Origin: Enterobacter hormaechei ATCC 49162
GTDB taxonomy: Bacteria > Pseudomonadota > Gammaproteobacteria > Enterobacterales > Enterobacteriaceae
Assembly (NCBI RefSeq): GCF_001875655.1
Contig: NZ_MKEQ01000001.1
Location: forward strand, 3,224,001-3,288,000
Direction of reading: 5' to 3'
DNA: 64,000 nt
A model generated the notes under the pieces. It was not told the DNA's origin. It did not search any database and saw nothing but the letters and a program-made list of their open reading frames with translations. A program made the translations under genes and the position numbers. The number at the start of each line of letters is the position of its first letter. Position 1 is the first letter of the stretch. Positions 41,604 to 51,978 of this stretch are shown in pieces.

Positions 41604-44600
41604 ATGAAACCGTTTCGCTTAGCCGCGATCTCTCTCGCGCTGCTCACTACGTTTACGCTTGTCGGCTGTGATAACAGCGACGACAAACCTCAGGCCGCTG
41701 CGCCCGCAGCGTCTACTGCATCAGAACAGAAAACCCCGGCAACACCGGATCCTGAAAAGCTGGCGAAGCTGGCCGCCCAGAGTCAGGGTAAGGCGTTGAC
41801 GCTGCTGGATGCCTCTGAAGTGCAACTCGACGGCGCCGCGACGCTGGTTCTGACCTTCTCTGTACCGCTGGATCCCAGCCAGGATTTTGCGAAAACAGTG
41901 CATGTGGTGGATAAAAAAAGTGGCAAAGTGGACGGCGCCTGGGAACTGGCCCCCAATCTGAAAGAGCTGCGCCTGCGCCATCTGGAGCCGAATCGTAATC
42001 TGGTCGTCACCGTTGAACGTAATTTACTGGCGCTGAACAAAGCGACGTTCGGCATTGACTATGAAAAAGCGATCACTACCCGGGATGTTGAACCGACCGT
42101 CGGATTCGCCAGCCGCGGATCGCTGCTGCCGGGTAAAGTAGTGGAAGGGCTGCCGGTGATGGCGCTCAACGTCAACAATGTGGACGTGAACTTCTACCGC
42201 GTGAAGCCGGAGTCGCTGGCCTCGTTTGTCAGCCAGTGGGAGTACCGTAACTCGCTGACCAACTGGGAATCTGACAACCTGCTGAAGATGGCGGAACTGG
42301 TCTACACCGGCCGTTTCGACCTCAACCCGGCGCGCAACACGCGCGAAAAACTGCTCCTGCCGCTCAAAGATATTAAGCCGCTCCAGCAGTCTGGCGTCTA
42401 TATCGCCGTGATGAATCAGGCTGGTCACTATAACTACAGTAACGCTGCGACGCTCTTTACCTTAAGTGATATTGGGCTGTCCGCTCACCGTTATCATAAC
42501 CGCCTGGACATCTTCACCCAGAGTCTTGAAAACGGTGCGGCGCAGTCAGGCGTGACCATTACCCTTCTGAACAATAAAGGGCAGACCCTGGCCGAGGCGA
42601 ACAGCGACGCCGATGGTCATGCAAAACTGGAAACCGATAAAGAAGCCGCGCTGATCCTGGCCAGTAAAGATGGCCAGACCACGCTGCTTGATCTCAAACT
42701 TCCGGCGCTGGATCTGGCGGAGTTTGATATCGCCGGTAACCCCGGTTACAGCAAGCAGTTCTTTATGTTTGGCCCACGCGATCTCTATCGTCCGGGTGAA
42801 ACGGTGATCCTTAACGGCCTGCTGCGCGACAGCGACGGAAAACCGCTTCCCGATCAGCCGGTAAAACTTGACGTGCTGCGTCCGGACGGACAGGTGGCAC
42901 GGACGATCGTTGTGCAACCTGAGAACGGTCTCTATCGCTTTAACTATCAGCTTGATAGCGGTGCTCAAACCGGCATGTGGCATATTCGCGCCAACACGGG
43001 CGATAACCAGCAGCGCATGTGGGATTTCCACGTCGAAGATTTTATGCCTGAACGTATGGCGCTGAATCTGACCGGGCAAAAAACGCCGGTTTCCCCGCAG
43101 GAGGATGTGGATTTTAACGTGGTGGGCTATTACCTGTATGGCGCGCCAGCTAACGGCAATTCTCTGCAAGGCCAGCTTTTCCTGCGTCCGTTACGCGACG
43201 CGGTGCCTGCACTGCCTGGCTTCCAGTTCGGTGATATTGCAGAAGAGAACCTGAGCCGCAGCCTGGATGAAGTGCAGCTTACGCTGGACGAACAGGGTCG
43301 CGGGCAGGTTACCACCGAAAGCCAGTGGAAAGAGGCGCACTCGCCGCTGCAACTGATTTTGCAGGCCAGCCTGCTGGAATCGGGGGGGCGTCCGGTAACG
43401 CGACGCGCCGAGCAGGCTATCTGGCCTGCGGCTGAACTTCCGGGGATCCGCCCACAGTTCGCCAGCAAGGCCGTTTACGACTACCGTACCGATACCACCG
43501 TCAATCAGCCGATTGTCGATGAAAACGGCAACGCCAGCTTTGATATTGTCTATGCCGATGTCAGCGGGGCGAAAAAAGCGGTATCCGGTTTGCAGGTGCG
43601 CCTGGTCCGTGAGCGTCGCGACTACTTCTGGAACTGGTCTGAGAGTGAGGGCTGGCAGTCGCAGTTCGATCAAAAAGATCTGATTGAAGGCGAGCAGGAG
43701 CTTAACCTAAAAGCCGATGAAACCGGTAAAGTCACCTTCCCGGTGGAGTGGGGCTCTTACCGTCTGGAAGTAAAAGCCCCTGATGACATGGTCAGCAGCG
43801 TGCGCTTCTGGGCGGGCTACAGCTGGCAGGATAACAGCGATGGCACGGGCGCTGCTCGCCCGGATCGTGTGACGCTGAAATTAGATAAGCCAGCCTATCA
43901 GCCAGGCGATACCATCAATCTGCATATTGCAGCGCCAGCCGCAGGCAAGGGCTATGCAATGATCGAATCCAGCGAAGGGCCGCTGTGGTGGAAAGAGATC
44001 GATGTGCCGGCTAACGGTCTTGATCTCTCCATTCCGGTGGATAAGGCCTGGAAACGTCACGATCTCTACCTCAGCACGCTGGTGGTTCGTCCCGGCGATA
44101 AATCCAAATCCGCCACGCCAAAACGCGCGGTTGGCCTGCTGCATCTGCCAATGGGGGACGAAAATCGTCGCCTGAACATCGCACTTGATACCCCGCAAAA
44201 AATGCGTCCGAACCAGACGCTTTCTGTGAAAGTCAAAGCCAGCGTAAAAGAGGGGGCTGTGCCACAGAAGGTGAACGTGCTGGTCTCGGCTGTAGATAGC
44301 GGCGTGCTGAACATTACCGACTATGTCACGCCGGATCCGTGGGAAGCTTTCTTCGGTCAGAAGCGCTATGGCGCGGACATCTATGATGTTTACGGCCAGG
44401 TGATAGAAGGTCAGGGACGCCTGGCCGCACTGCGCTTTGGTGGCGACGGCGATGAACTGAAACGCGGCGGTAAGCCACCGGTGAACCATGTCACCATTAT
44501 TGCCCAGCAGGCGCAGCCGGTTATGCTTGATGCCAACGGCGAAGGCACAATCACACTGCCGATTGGTGATTTCAACGGCGAGCTGCGTCTGATGGCGCAG

Positions 44601-46556
44601 GCCTGGACGGAAGATGATTTCGGCAGCAGCGAAAGCAAAATCATTGTGGCGGCTCCGATTATCACCGAACTTAACACGCCGCGATTCCTCGCAAGTGGCG
44701 ATACCTCTCGCCTGACGCTGGACCTGACTAACCTGACGGACCAGCCGCAAACGCTGAATGTGGCCTTGACCGCAACCGGTAAACTGTCGCTGGAAGGCGC
44801 TCAGCCGCAACCGGTTGAGTTACCGCCGGGAGCACGTACCACTCTGTTTATTCCGGTGCGTGCCCTGGAGGGCTATGGTGATGGTGAAGTCACCGCGCAG
44901 GTGACGGGCCTTCAGCTTCCTGGCGAGACGTTTACACCGCAGCAGAAGAGCTGGAAAATTGGCGTACGTCCCGCATTCCCTGCGCAAACGGTCAACACCG
45001 GTACGATGCTGAACCCTGGCGAATCCTGGAGTGCGCCTGCACAGCATATCGACGGTTTCTCCCCAGCCACGCTACAGGGGCAGCTGTTGCTCAGCGGTAA
45101 ACCACCTTTGAACCTGGCGCGCTACATTCGTGAACTTCAGGCCTATCCATACGGATGTCTTGAGCAGACCACCAGCGGCCTGTTCCCGTCCCTTTACACC
45201 AACGCGGCACAGCTGAAGGCATTGGGTATTAAAGGTGATACCGACGATAAACGCCGTGCAGCCATTGATATCGGGATCTCCCGTCTGCTGCAAATGCAGC
45301 GTGACGATGGCGGTTTTGCCTTGTGGGATAAAAACGGCCCGGAAGAGTACTGGCTGACCGCCTATGTCACGGACTTCCTGGTGCGGGCAGGGGAGCAGGG
45401 CTACAGCGTGCCTGCCGATGCAGTGAACAGCGCCAACAGCCGACTGCTGCGCTATTTGCAGGATCCGGGCATGATGTCCATCCGCTACAGCGACAACACT
45501 CAGGCCAGCAAATTTGCTGTTCAGGCGTACGCTTCGCTGGTGCTGGCTCGTCAGCAAAAAGCACCGCTCGGTGCGCTGCGTGAAATCTGGGATCGCCACG
45601 CTCAGGCCGCTTCCGGGCTTCCGTTGATGCAGCTGGGCATGGCACTCAAACTGATGGGGGATGCACCGCGCAGTCAGCAGGCGTTGGATCTGGCTCTCAA
45701 AACCCCCCGTAACGACAGCCGAAACTGGATGGCGGACTACGGCAGCCAGCTGCGTGATAATGCCCTGATGCTCTCCCTTCTGGAAGAGTACAAGCTGTTG
45801 CCGGATGTGCAAAACAGGCTGCTGAACGCCTTATCTGAAGACGCGTTCAGTCAGCGCTGGCTGTCAACTCAGGAGAGCAATGCGCTGTTCCTGGCCGGAC
45901 GTTCACTGCAAACCTTGTCTGGCGCGTGGCAGGCAACGACCAGCCTCTCTGAACAGGCCCAGAGCAGTGATAAAGCGCAGGTTGAAAACCTGAACGGCGA
46001 CCAGCTTGGCGCGGTGCAGGTGACGAATACCGGCACTACGCCGCTGTGGGTACGTCTGGACAGTACGGGTTATCCGGAGTATGCGCCTCAGCCATCCTCT
46101 CATGTCTTGCAGATTGAACGACATATTCTGGCGACAGACGGCAGCAGCAAGTCGCTCTCTTCACTGAAGAGCGGTGAACTGGTTCTGGTGTGGCTGGAAG
46201 TGAAAGCCAGCCAGAACGTGCCGGATGCGCTGGTGGTGGATCTGCTTCCGGCAGGTCTGGAACTGGAAAACCAGAATCTGGCGAGCAGCAGTGCCAGCTT
46301 GCAGGACAGCGGCAGTGAAGTGCAAAACCTGCTGAATCAGATGCAGCAGTCCGATATCCAGCACATGGAATTCCGCGACGATCGTTTTGTGGCCGCGGTG
46401 CCGGTCAATGAAGGTCAGCCGGTCACGTTGGTTTACCTGGCCCGTGCCGTTACGCCGGGCACCTACCAGGTGCCTGTTCCGATGGTCGAGTCCATGTACG
46501 TTCCGCAGTGGCGGGCAACGGGGGCGGCCAGTGGCCCGCTGATCGTTGTTCCGTAA
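41604..46556 (+). CDS. yfhM: Alpha-2-macroglobulin lipoprotein YfhM (ECAM)
   Basis: A 1650-residue bacterial alpha-2-macroglobulin thought to trap foreign proteases in the periplasm, guarding the cell when the wall is breached. Lipobox LVGC puts the lipidated cysteine at residue 22, followed by Asp, the inner-membrane retention signal. The thioester motif CLEQ is at 1185-1188 (YPYGCLEQTTSG), with macroglobulin-type domains before it and the helical thioester domain around it. ATG 41604 was chosen from the signal peptide and the ribosome site AAAGG. pbpC follows with one base between stop and start, as in many bacteria where the two are paired. Confidence 0.96.
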   Translation: MKPFRLAAISLALLTTFTLVGCDNSDDKPQAAAPAASTASEQKTPATPDPEKLAKLAAQSQGKALTLLDASEVQLDGAATLVLTFSVPLDPSQDFAKTVHVVDKKSGKVDGAWELAPNLKELRLRHLEPNRNLVVTVERNLLALNKATFGIDYEKAITTRDVEPTVGFASRGSLLPGKVVEGLPVMALNVNNVDVNFYRVKPESLASFVSQWEYRNSLTNWESDNLLKMAELVYTGRFDLNPARNTREKLLLPLKDIKPLQQSGVYIAVMNQAGHYNYSNAATLFTLSDIGLSAHRYHNRLDIFTQSLENGAAQSGVTITLLNNKGQTLAEANSDADGHAKLETDKEAALILASKDGQTTLLDLKLPALDLAEFDIAGNPGYSKQFFMFGPRDLYRPGETVILNGLLRDSDGKPLPDQPVKLDVLRPDGQVARTIVVQPENGLYRFNYQLDSGAQTGMWHIRANTGDNQQRMWDFHVEDFMPERMALNLTGQKTPVSPQEDVDFNVVGYYLYGAPANGNSLQGQLFLRPLRDAVPALPGFQFGDIAEENLSRSLDEVQLTLDEQGRGQVTTESQWKEAHSPLQLILQASLLESGGRPVTRRAEQAIWPAAELPGIRPQFASKAVYDYRTDTTVNQPIVDENGNASFDIVYADVSGAKKAVSGLQVRLVRERRDYFWNWSESEGWQSQFDQKDLIEGEQELNLKADETGKVTFPVEWGSYRLEVKAPDDMVSSVRFWAGYSWQDNSDGTGAARPDRVTLKLDKPAYQPGDTINLHIAAPAAGKGYAMIESSEGPLWWKEIDVPANGLDLSIPVDKAWKRHDLYLSTLVVRPGDKSKSATPKRAVGLLHLPMGDENRRLNIALDTPQKMRPNQTLSVKVKASVKEGAVPQKVNVLVSAVDSGVLNITDYVTPDPWEAFFGQKRYGADIYDVYGQVIEGQGRLAALRFGGDGDELKRGGKPPVNHVTIIAQQAQPVMLDANGEGTITLPIGDFNGELRLMAQAWTEDDFGSSESKIIVAAPIITELNTPRFLASGDTSRLTLDLTNLTDQPQTLNVALTATGKLSLEGAQPQPVELPPGARTTLFIPVRALEGYGDGEVTAQVTGLQLPGETFTPQQKSWKIGVRPAFPAQTVNTGTMLNPGESWSAPAQHIDGFSPATLQGQLLLSGKPPLNLARYIRELQAYPYGCLEQTTSGLFPSLYTNAAQLKALGIKGDTDDKRRAAIDIGISRLLQMQRDDGGFALWDKNGPEEYWLTAYVTDFLVRAGEQGYSVPADAVNSANSRLLRYLQDPGMMSIRYSDNTQASKFAVQAYASLVLARQQKAPLGALREIWDRHAQAASGLPLMQLGMALKLMGDAPRSQQALDLALKTPRNDSRNWMADYGSQLRDNALMLSLLEEYKLLPDVQNRLLNALSEDAFSQRWLSTQESNALFLAGRSLQTLSGAWQATTSLSEQAQSSDKAQVENLNGDQLGAVQVTNTGTTPLWVRLDSTGYPEYAPQPSSHVLQIERHILATDGSSKSLSSLKSGELVLVWLEVKASQNVPDALVVDLLPAGLELENQNLASSSASLQDSGSEVQNLLNQMQQSDIQHMEFRDDRFVAAVPVNEGQPVTLVYLARAVTPGTYQVPVPMVESMYVPQWRATGAASGPLIVVP

Positions 46557-46557
46557 G

Positions 46558-48885
46558 ATGCAGATCGCACGCCTGATTCGCTCCCGCTGGCTGTGGCTGG
46601 CGGGAGCGCTTCTCGTTTTAGGGGGGCTGATTGTCGTTGCTGACCGCGTGTGGCCGTTGCCTCTGAAAGAGGTCAACCCTGCGCGAGTGGTGGTGGACGA
46701 GCAGGGCGTTCCGCTGTGGCGTTTTGCCGACAGCGAAGGTATCTGGCGTTATCCGGTTAGCATTGAGGACGTATCCCCACGCTATCTGGAAGCGCTGATC
46801 CAGTATGAAGATCGCTGGTTCTGGGATCATCCTGGCGTCAATCCGCTTTCTGTTCTGCGTGCCGCCTGGCAGGATCTTACCGCCGGGAGAGTGGTTTCCG
46901 GCGGGAGCACGCTTACCATGCAGGTGGCGCGCCTGCTGGATCCGCATCCACGTACTTTTGGCGGCAAAATTCGTCAGCTGTGGCGGGCGATGCAGCTGGA
47001 GTGGCATCTCTCTAAGCGTGAAATCCTTACGCTGTATCTCAACCGTGCCCCGTTTGGCGGCACGTTGCAGGGCGTGGGTGCGGCAAGCTGGACTTACCTG
47101 GGAAAGCCGCCGTCACAGCTGAGCTATTCCGACGCGGCGCTGCTGGCGGTGCTGCCGCAGGCACCCAGCCGTCTGCGCCCGGATCGCTGGCCGGAACGTG
47201 CCGAAGCGGCGCGGAACAAAGTGCTCGACCGCATGCTGACTCAGGGTGTCTGGTCAGAGAAGCAGGTGAAAGAATCCCGTGAAGAACCGGTGTGGCTGGC
47301 TCCCCGGCAGATGCCGCAGCTGGCGCCGCTCTTTTCCCGCATGATGCTGAGTAAAAGCCGCGACACAAAAATCGTCACCACGCTGGATGCAGCCTTGCAA
47401 CGACAGCTTGAAGAGCTGGCACTTAACTGGAAATCACGCCTGCCTGCCCGCAGTTCGCTGGCGATGATCGTCGTGGATCATACGTCCATGAAGGTGCGTG
47501 GCTGGGTGGGTTCGGTAGATATCAACGATGACAGCCGTTTTAGCCACGTGGACATGGTCAATGCGATCCGATCCCCGGGATCGGTCCTTAAGCCATTCAT
47601 CTATGGCATGGCGCTGGACGATGGCCTGATCCATCCCGCCTCGTTGCTTCAGGATGTTCCAAGAAAAACGGGGGATTATCGTCCCGGCAACTTTGACAGC
47701 GGCTTCCATGGGCCGGTCAGTATGAGCGAAGCCCTGGTGCGTTCCCTCAACCTGCCTGCGGTGCAGGTTCTGGAAGCGTACGGCCCAAAACGTTTTGCAG
47801 GAATGCTGAGCAACGCGGGATTACCGCTTATTCTCCCCGCGGGGGCTCAGCCCAACCTCTCCCTGATCCTGGGGGGCGCAGGCGCACGCCTGGCTGATAT
47901 CGCTGCTGCCTATAGCGCCTTCGCGCGTCAGGGTAAGGCGGGACGACTGCGTTTACAGCCGGGCGATCCGCTGATCGAACGTCCGCTGTTGTCGCAGGGG
48001 GCGGCGTGGATCATTCGTCGCATTCTCGCCAATGAAGCCCAGCCTCTGCCGGACAGCGCGCTGCCCCAGGTTGCCCCGCTGGCGTGGAAAACGGGCACCA
48101 GTTACGGCTACCGGGATGCATGGGCCATCGGCCTGAATGCCCGGTATGTCATTGGAATCTGGACCGGACGCCCGGACGGCACGCCCGTCGCGGGGCAGTT
48201 TGGGTTCGCCAGCGCGATACCGCTCCTTAATCAGGTGAATAATATGCTTCAGTCCCGCTCAATGGTGGATGAAGCGCGTCTGCCGCGCGATCCGCGTCCT
48301 GCAAGCGTCGGACGGGGCGTGATTTGCTGGCCGGGCGGCCAGTCCCTTCCTGAAGGGAGCGAAAACTGTCGGCGTCGGCTGTCAACCTGGCTGCTGGAAG
48401 GCAGTGAACCGCCTACGCTGCTGCTGCCGGAACAGGAGGGGATTCGCGGGATCCGCTTCCCGGTCTGGCTGGATAAAGAAGGCAAACGCGTCGCGGCGGA
48501 TTGTCCTGATGCGACGGAGAAAGTGCTGGATGTCTGGCCGCTGCCGCTGGAGCCGTGGCTGCCTGTTGCCGAAAAACGGGCTGCTCGTCTCCCCGCCCGT
48601 TCTGAGGTTTGCCCTCCGCGGGATAACCATAATGCAGCGCCGCTGATGTTGTCAGGCGTCAGAGAAGGGGCAGTAATTAAACGTCTTCCCGGTGAGAAAA
48701 ATATTACCCTCTACGTTTCAACCAGCGGCGGGGAGGGGCAACGTTGGTGGTTTTTAAATGGCGAACCGCTGGACGGGCATCAAAGGAATTATTCGCTGCA
48801 ATTATATTTGCCGGGTAAATATCAATTAATTGTATTAGATGAAACAGGACAAACGGCGACCGTGAATTTTGAATTCGATCGCTAA
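46558..48885 (+). CDS. pbpC: Penicillin-binding protein 1C
   Basis: PBP1C is a bifunctional class A enzyme for peptidoglycan synthesis, proposed to repair the wall with YfhM. 775 residues: N-terminal membrane segment about 8-28, glycosyltransferase domain (about 55-225; catalytic Glu in QYEDRWFWDHPGV, SGGSTLTMQVARLL), transpeptidase domain (SPGSVLKP with the catalytic Ser, SLN, KTGTSYG) and a C-terminal BiPBP-C domain (about 690-775). ATG 46558 lies one base after the yfhM stop; a TTG at 46546 is an alternative overlapping start. Confidence 0.96.
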   Translation: MQIARLIRSRWLWLAGALLVLGGLIVVADRVWPLPLKEVNPARVVVDEQGVPLWRFADSEGIWRYPVSIEDVSPRYLEALIQYEDRWFWDHPGVNPLSVLRAAWQDLTAGRVVSGGSTLTMQVARLLDPHPRTFGGKIRQLWRAMQLEWHLSKREILTLYLNRAPFGGTLQGVGAASWTYLGKPPSQLSYSDAALLAVLPQAPSRLRPDRWPERAEAARNKVLDRMLTQGVWSEKQVKESREEPVWLAPRQMPQLAPLFSRMMLSKSRDTKIVTTLDAALQRQLEELALNWKSRLPARSSLAMIVVDHTSMKVRGWVGSVDINDDSRFSHVDMVNAIRSPGSVLKPFIYGMALDDGLIHPASLLQDVPRKTGDYRPGNFDSGFHGPVSMSEALVRSLNLPAVQVLEAYGPKRFAGMLSNAGLPLILPAGAQPNLSLILGGAGARLADIAAAYSAFARQGKAGRLRLQPGDPLIERPLLSQGAAWIIRRILANEAQPLPDSALPQVAPLAWKTGTSYGYRDAWAIGLNARYVIGIWTGRPDGTPVAGQFGFASAIPLLNQVNNMLQSRSMVDEARLPRDPRPASVGRGVICWPGGQSLPEGSENCRRRLSTWLLEGSEPPTLLLPEQEGIRGIRFPVWLDKEGKRVAADCPDATEKVLDVWPLPLEPWLPVAEKRAARLPARSEVCPPRDNHNAAPLMLSGVREGAVIKRLPGEKNITLYVSTSGGEGQRWWFLNGEPLDGHQRNYSLQLYLPGKYQLIVLDETGQTATVNFEFDR

Positions 48886-48907
48886 GTGTTACTCCTCAAG
48901 AGTTAGC

Positions 48908-48948
48908 TTGATAATTATCAATATTCGTTCCTGAAAAAAAACGAGAAT
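48908..48948 (+). promoter_or_regulatory. FNR site and promoter of the dms-like operon
   Basis: TTGATAATTATCAA at 48908-48921 is a perfect FNR palindrome (TTGAT-N4-ATCAA). A weak -10 (GAGAAT, 48943-48948) is placed so that the site centre would lie near -41.5, the class II activation position. This predicts anaerobic induction of the operon. Confidence 0.85.
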
Positions 48949-48973
48949 GCGTTTTTATTTGAAGGAACGAGCA

Positions 48974-51352
48974 ATGAAAAAAAATAAACATCAGGGAGAG
49001 GGGATTATTCCCGCTATATCCCGGCGTCAGTTTATTCAGGCAGGATCGGCGCTGGCTGCCCTTCCGTTTGTCGTCAAAACCGGCAACGTACAGGCACAGG
49101 GCACGGCGGTAACAGACGCGACGCCGGAAGAAAAAGTGGTGCAAACCTGTAGTACGTTTGACTGCGGCGGCAAGTGTGATATTCGTGCTCACGTCAGCGA
49201 GGGCGTCGTGACCCGAATTTCAACGCGTCCGGATAACGCGCTGGATCCGCAGATGCCAGTAATGCGCGCCTGCGTTCGTGGTCGGGCTTATCGGAAATTT
49301 GTTTATCATCCCGATCGACTGAAATATCCAATGAAACGAGTAGGTAAACGTGGCGAAGGAAAATTCGAGCGTATTACCTGGGATGAAGCCACCACCCTTA
49401 TTGCGAATCAATTAAAAACTATTACGCAGAAATACGGTGCGGCTTCACGTTATGTTCATGTGGGCACTGCTGTGTCCGGCGGCACCTTTTCCGGTGATAA
49501 AATGGTTCGTCGTCTGCTCAACTTAACCGGCGGCTATCTCGAAAGCTATCACTCGGTCAGTATGGGCAACACGGCGGCTGCAACGCCGTATACCTATGGC
49601 ACCGCCGCCAGCGGCAGCTCTATGGACACGCTGCTGGACACTAAACTGGTCATCCTCTGGGGACATAACCCGACGGAAACGATTTTCGGGCACAGTAACC
49701 ACTTCTACCAGAAGATGAAGCAAAACGGCACTCGCTTTATCGTTGTCGATCCTCGCTATTCCGATACGGTTTCCTCCCTGGCCGACCAGTGGATCCCGCT
49801 GCTTCCTACAACGGACAACGCCCTGATGGACGCGATGATGTATGTGATCGTCACGGAGAATCTGCACGATCGCGACTTTATTCAGCGCTACACCCTGGGC
49901 TTTGACGAAGACGCTATGCCAGAAGGCGTTCCGGCCAATGAGTCCCTGATGGCTTACCTGACCGGTGCAAAAGATGGCGTGGCGAAAACGCCGGAGTGGG
50001 CAGAGAAAATCACCCATGTGCCCGCACAAGCTATTCGTCAGCTGTCGCGCGACTACGCAACCACCAAACCCGCCGCGCTGATCCAGGGCTGGGGACCGCA
50101 GCGTCATAACTGCGGCGAGCGCACCGCGCGCGGCTCGACTTTGCTGGCCACGCTAACGGGTAACGTTGGGGTGAAAGGCGGCTGGGCGGCAGGCTATGGC
50201 GGCTGCGCAAACCGCAAATTTGCAGCCGGACCAGAGATGCCGGACAACCCGGTAAAAGCCAAAATATCGGTGATGAACTGGGTGCAGGCCGCCGATGATG
50301 CTTCAAAGGTAACCGCGGAGGATGGCCTGAAAGATGCTGAGAAGCTGGACAGCAATATCCGCATCCTGTTCTCGCTGGCGGGCAATTATCTGGCTAACCA
50401 GAACCCGGATCTTCACCAGGCGACGCGCGTGCTGGAAGACGAGTCAAAAATCGAGTTTATCGTCGCAAGCGATCTGTTTATGACGCCGAGCGCCAGATAC
50501 GCCGACCTTCTCCTGCCGGAAACCAGCTTTATGGAACGCTGGAATATCGGCGAAACCTGGGGTACGGCAAGCTATCTGATCTTGTCCGAAAAGCTGATTG
50601 AACCTGAATTTGAGCGCCGTTCCGATTACGACTGGCTGCGGGAAGTTGCCGCGAAGCTTGGTGTCGAGCCAGCGTTCAGCGAGGGCCGTGACGAAAAAGC
50701 GTGGATTGAGCACATCTGGGAGCAGACGCGGCTGTCCATGCCGGATGAAAACCTGCCGGACTTCGCGACGCTACAAAAAACGCGTCAGCATCTTTTCAAA
50801 AGCGCGCCGTTCGTTGCCTTTGAAGACAATATTCGCGATCCGCAAAATCATCCGTTCCCGACGCCGTCCGGGAAAATTGAGATCTTCTCGAAGCGTCTGT
50901 ACGACATGCATCACCCGGAAATTCCGGCGCTGTCGCACTACGTGCCTGCCCATGAAGGGCCGGAAGACGAGCTGGCGAAAACCTTCCCGCTCCAGCTGAT
51001 CACCTGGAAAGGGAAAAACCGCGCTAACTCCACCCAGTACGCCAACCCGTGGTTAATTGAGGCGCAGCAGCAAAAGCTGTGGATCAACCCGCAGGATGCG
51101 CAAAAGCGCGGCATTGCGCAGGGGGATACCGTGCGTATCCATAACGCGCGCGGCATTTGCGAGATCCCGGCGGAGGTCACGCCGCGCATTATTCCTGGCG
51201 TTGTGGCCATGCAGGCAGGCGCCTGGTGGCAGCCGGACGAACAGGGTATCGATAAAGGCGGCTGCGCGAACGTGCTCAGTTCTGCCCGTATTACCGCGCT
51301 TGCGAAAGGGAATTCCCATCAAACCATGCTGGTGGAGGTAGCTAAAGCATGA
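48974..51352 (+). CDS. dmsA: DmsA/YnfE-type molybdenum oxidoreductase catalytic subunit
   Basis: A 792-residue Mo-bisMGD oxidoreductase of the DMSO-reductase family, the catalytic subunit of an anaerobic respiratory S- or N-oxide reductase. Tat signal SRRQFIQAG at 16-24, so exported folded. The first cluster motif C-x4-C-x3-C (CSTFDCGGKC) has a later cysteine in RACVRG for a [4Fe-4S] cluster. The probable Mo-ligand region is ESYHSVSMGNTAAA. ATG 48974 follows GAAGGAACGAG. Salmonella has a comparable dms-like set between pbpC and ndk; E. coli K-12 lacks it. Real substrate (DMSO, methionine sulfoxide, other) is not known. Confidence 0.88.
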   Translation: MKKNKHQGEGIIPAISRRQFIQAGSALAALPFVVKTGNVQAQGTAVTDATPEEKVVQTCSTFDCGGKCDIRAHVSEGVVTRISTRPDNALDPQMPVMRACVRGRAYRKFVYHPDRLKYPMKRVGKRGEGKFERITWDEATTLIANQLKTITQKYGAASRYVHVGTAVSGGTFSGDKMVRRLLNLTGGYLESYHSVSMGNTAAATPYTYGTAASGSSMDTLLDTKLVILWGHNPTETIFGHSNHFYQKMKQNGTRFIVVDPRYSDTVSSLADQWIPLLPTTDNALMDAMMYVIVTENLHDRDFIQRYTLGFDEDAMPEGVPANESLMAYLTGAKDGVAKTPEWAEKITHVPAQAIRQLSRDYATTKPAALIQGWGPQRHNCGERTARGSTLLATLTGNVGVKGGWAAGYGGCANRKFAAGPEMPDNPVKAKISVMNWVQAADDASKVTAEDGLKDAEKLDSNIRILFSLAGNYLANQNPDLHQATRVLEDESKIEFIVASDLFMTPSARYADLLLPETSFMERWNIGETWGTASYLILSEKLIEPEFERRSDYDWLREVAAKLGVEPAFSEGRDEKAWIEHIWEQTRLSMPDENLPDFATLQKTRQHLFKSAPFVAFEDNIRDPQNHPFPTPSGKIEIFSKRLYDMHHPEIPALSHYVPAHEGPEDELAKTFPLQLITWKGKNRANSTQYANPWLIEAQQQKLWINPQDAQKRGIAQGDTVRIHNARGICEIPAEVTPRIIPGVVAMQAGAWWQPDEQGIDKGGCANVLSSARITALAKGNSHQTMLVEVAKA

Positions 51353-51978
51353 GTCAGTTTAAACATTACGCGCCGGTGAGCGACAAACAGCTGGGTTTTT
51401 ATATCGACTCTTCTCGCTGCTCGGGCTGCAAGGCATGCCAGGTGGCGTGCAAAGATAAAAACAACCTTGAGGTCGGACGTCGTTTCCGTCGCGTGTACGA
51501 AGTCAACGGTGGAAACTTCATCCCAACCGGTCAGGGCGGCGTCAGCAATAACGTTTTTGCCTACACGCTCTCTATTTCCTGTAACCACTGTGCAGACCCG
51601 ATCTGCACCAAAAACTGTCCGACCACCGCGATGCATAAGCGTCCGGGGGATGGCATTGTGCGCGTTGATACAGATAAGTGCGTCGGCTGCGGCTACTGCG
51701 CATGGTCTTGCCCTTACGGCGCGCCACAGCTCAACGAGCAGACCGGGCAGATGTCCAAATGTGATTTCTGCGTCGATCTACAGGCGAAGGGGGAGCAGCC
51801 CGTCTGCGTGGCAACCTGTCCACTCGAAGCGATTAAATTCGGGCCGATTGACGAACTGCGGGCGAAGTATGGTGCGGTCTGTGATGTGAAGGGTTTGCCT
51901 GATTCCTCCATCACCAAACCGAACCTGGTGATCAAAGCGCACCAGGGCGCAGAGAAAGAGGGGAAACGTCATGCATGA
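51349..51978 (+). CDS. dmsB: DmsB-type iron-sulfur electron-transfer subunit
   Basis: A 209-residue subunit with four [4Fe-4S] cysteine groups: CSGCKACQVAC, CNHCADPICTKNCP, CVGCGYCAWSCPYGAP and CDFCVDLQAKGEQPVCVATCP. It passes electrons from the membrane anchor to the Mo subunit. No signal peptide, consistent with export bound to the Tat-tagged catalytic subunit. Overlaps the catalytic gene by four bases (ATGA) and the anchor gene by eight. Confidence 0.93.
   Translation: MSQFKHYAPVSDKQLGFYIDSSRCSGCKACQVACKDKNNLEVGRRFRRVYEVNGGNFIPTGQGGVSNNVFAYTLSISCNHCADPICTKNCPTTAMHKRPGDGIVRVDTDKCVGCGYCAWSCPYGAPQLNEQTGQMSKCDFCVDLQAKGEQPVCVATCPLEAIKFGPIDELRAKYGAVCDVKGLPDSSITKPNLVIKAHQGAEKEGKRHA

Noticed and set aside
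46546..46557. TTG start for pbpC overlapping yfhM
   Set aside because: ATG 46558 gives the expected N-terminus; the TTG would add four residues with no better ribosome site. It is kept only as an alternative.
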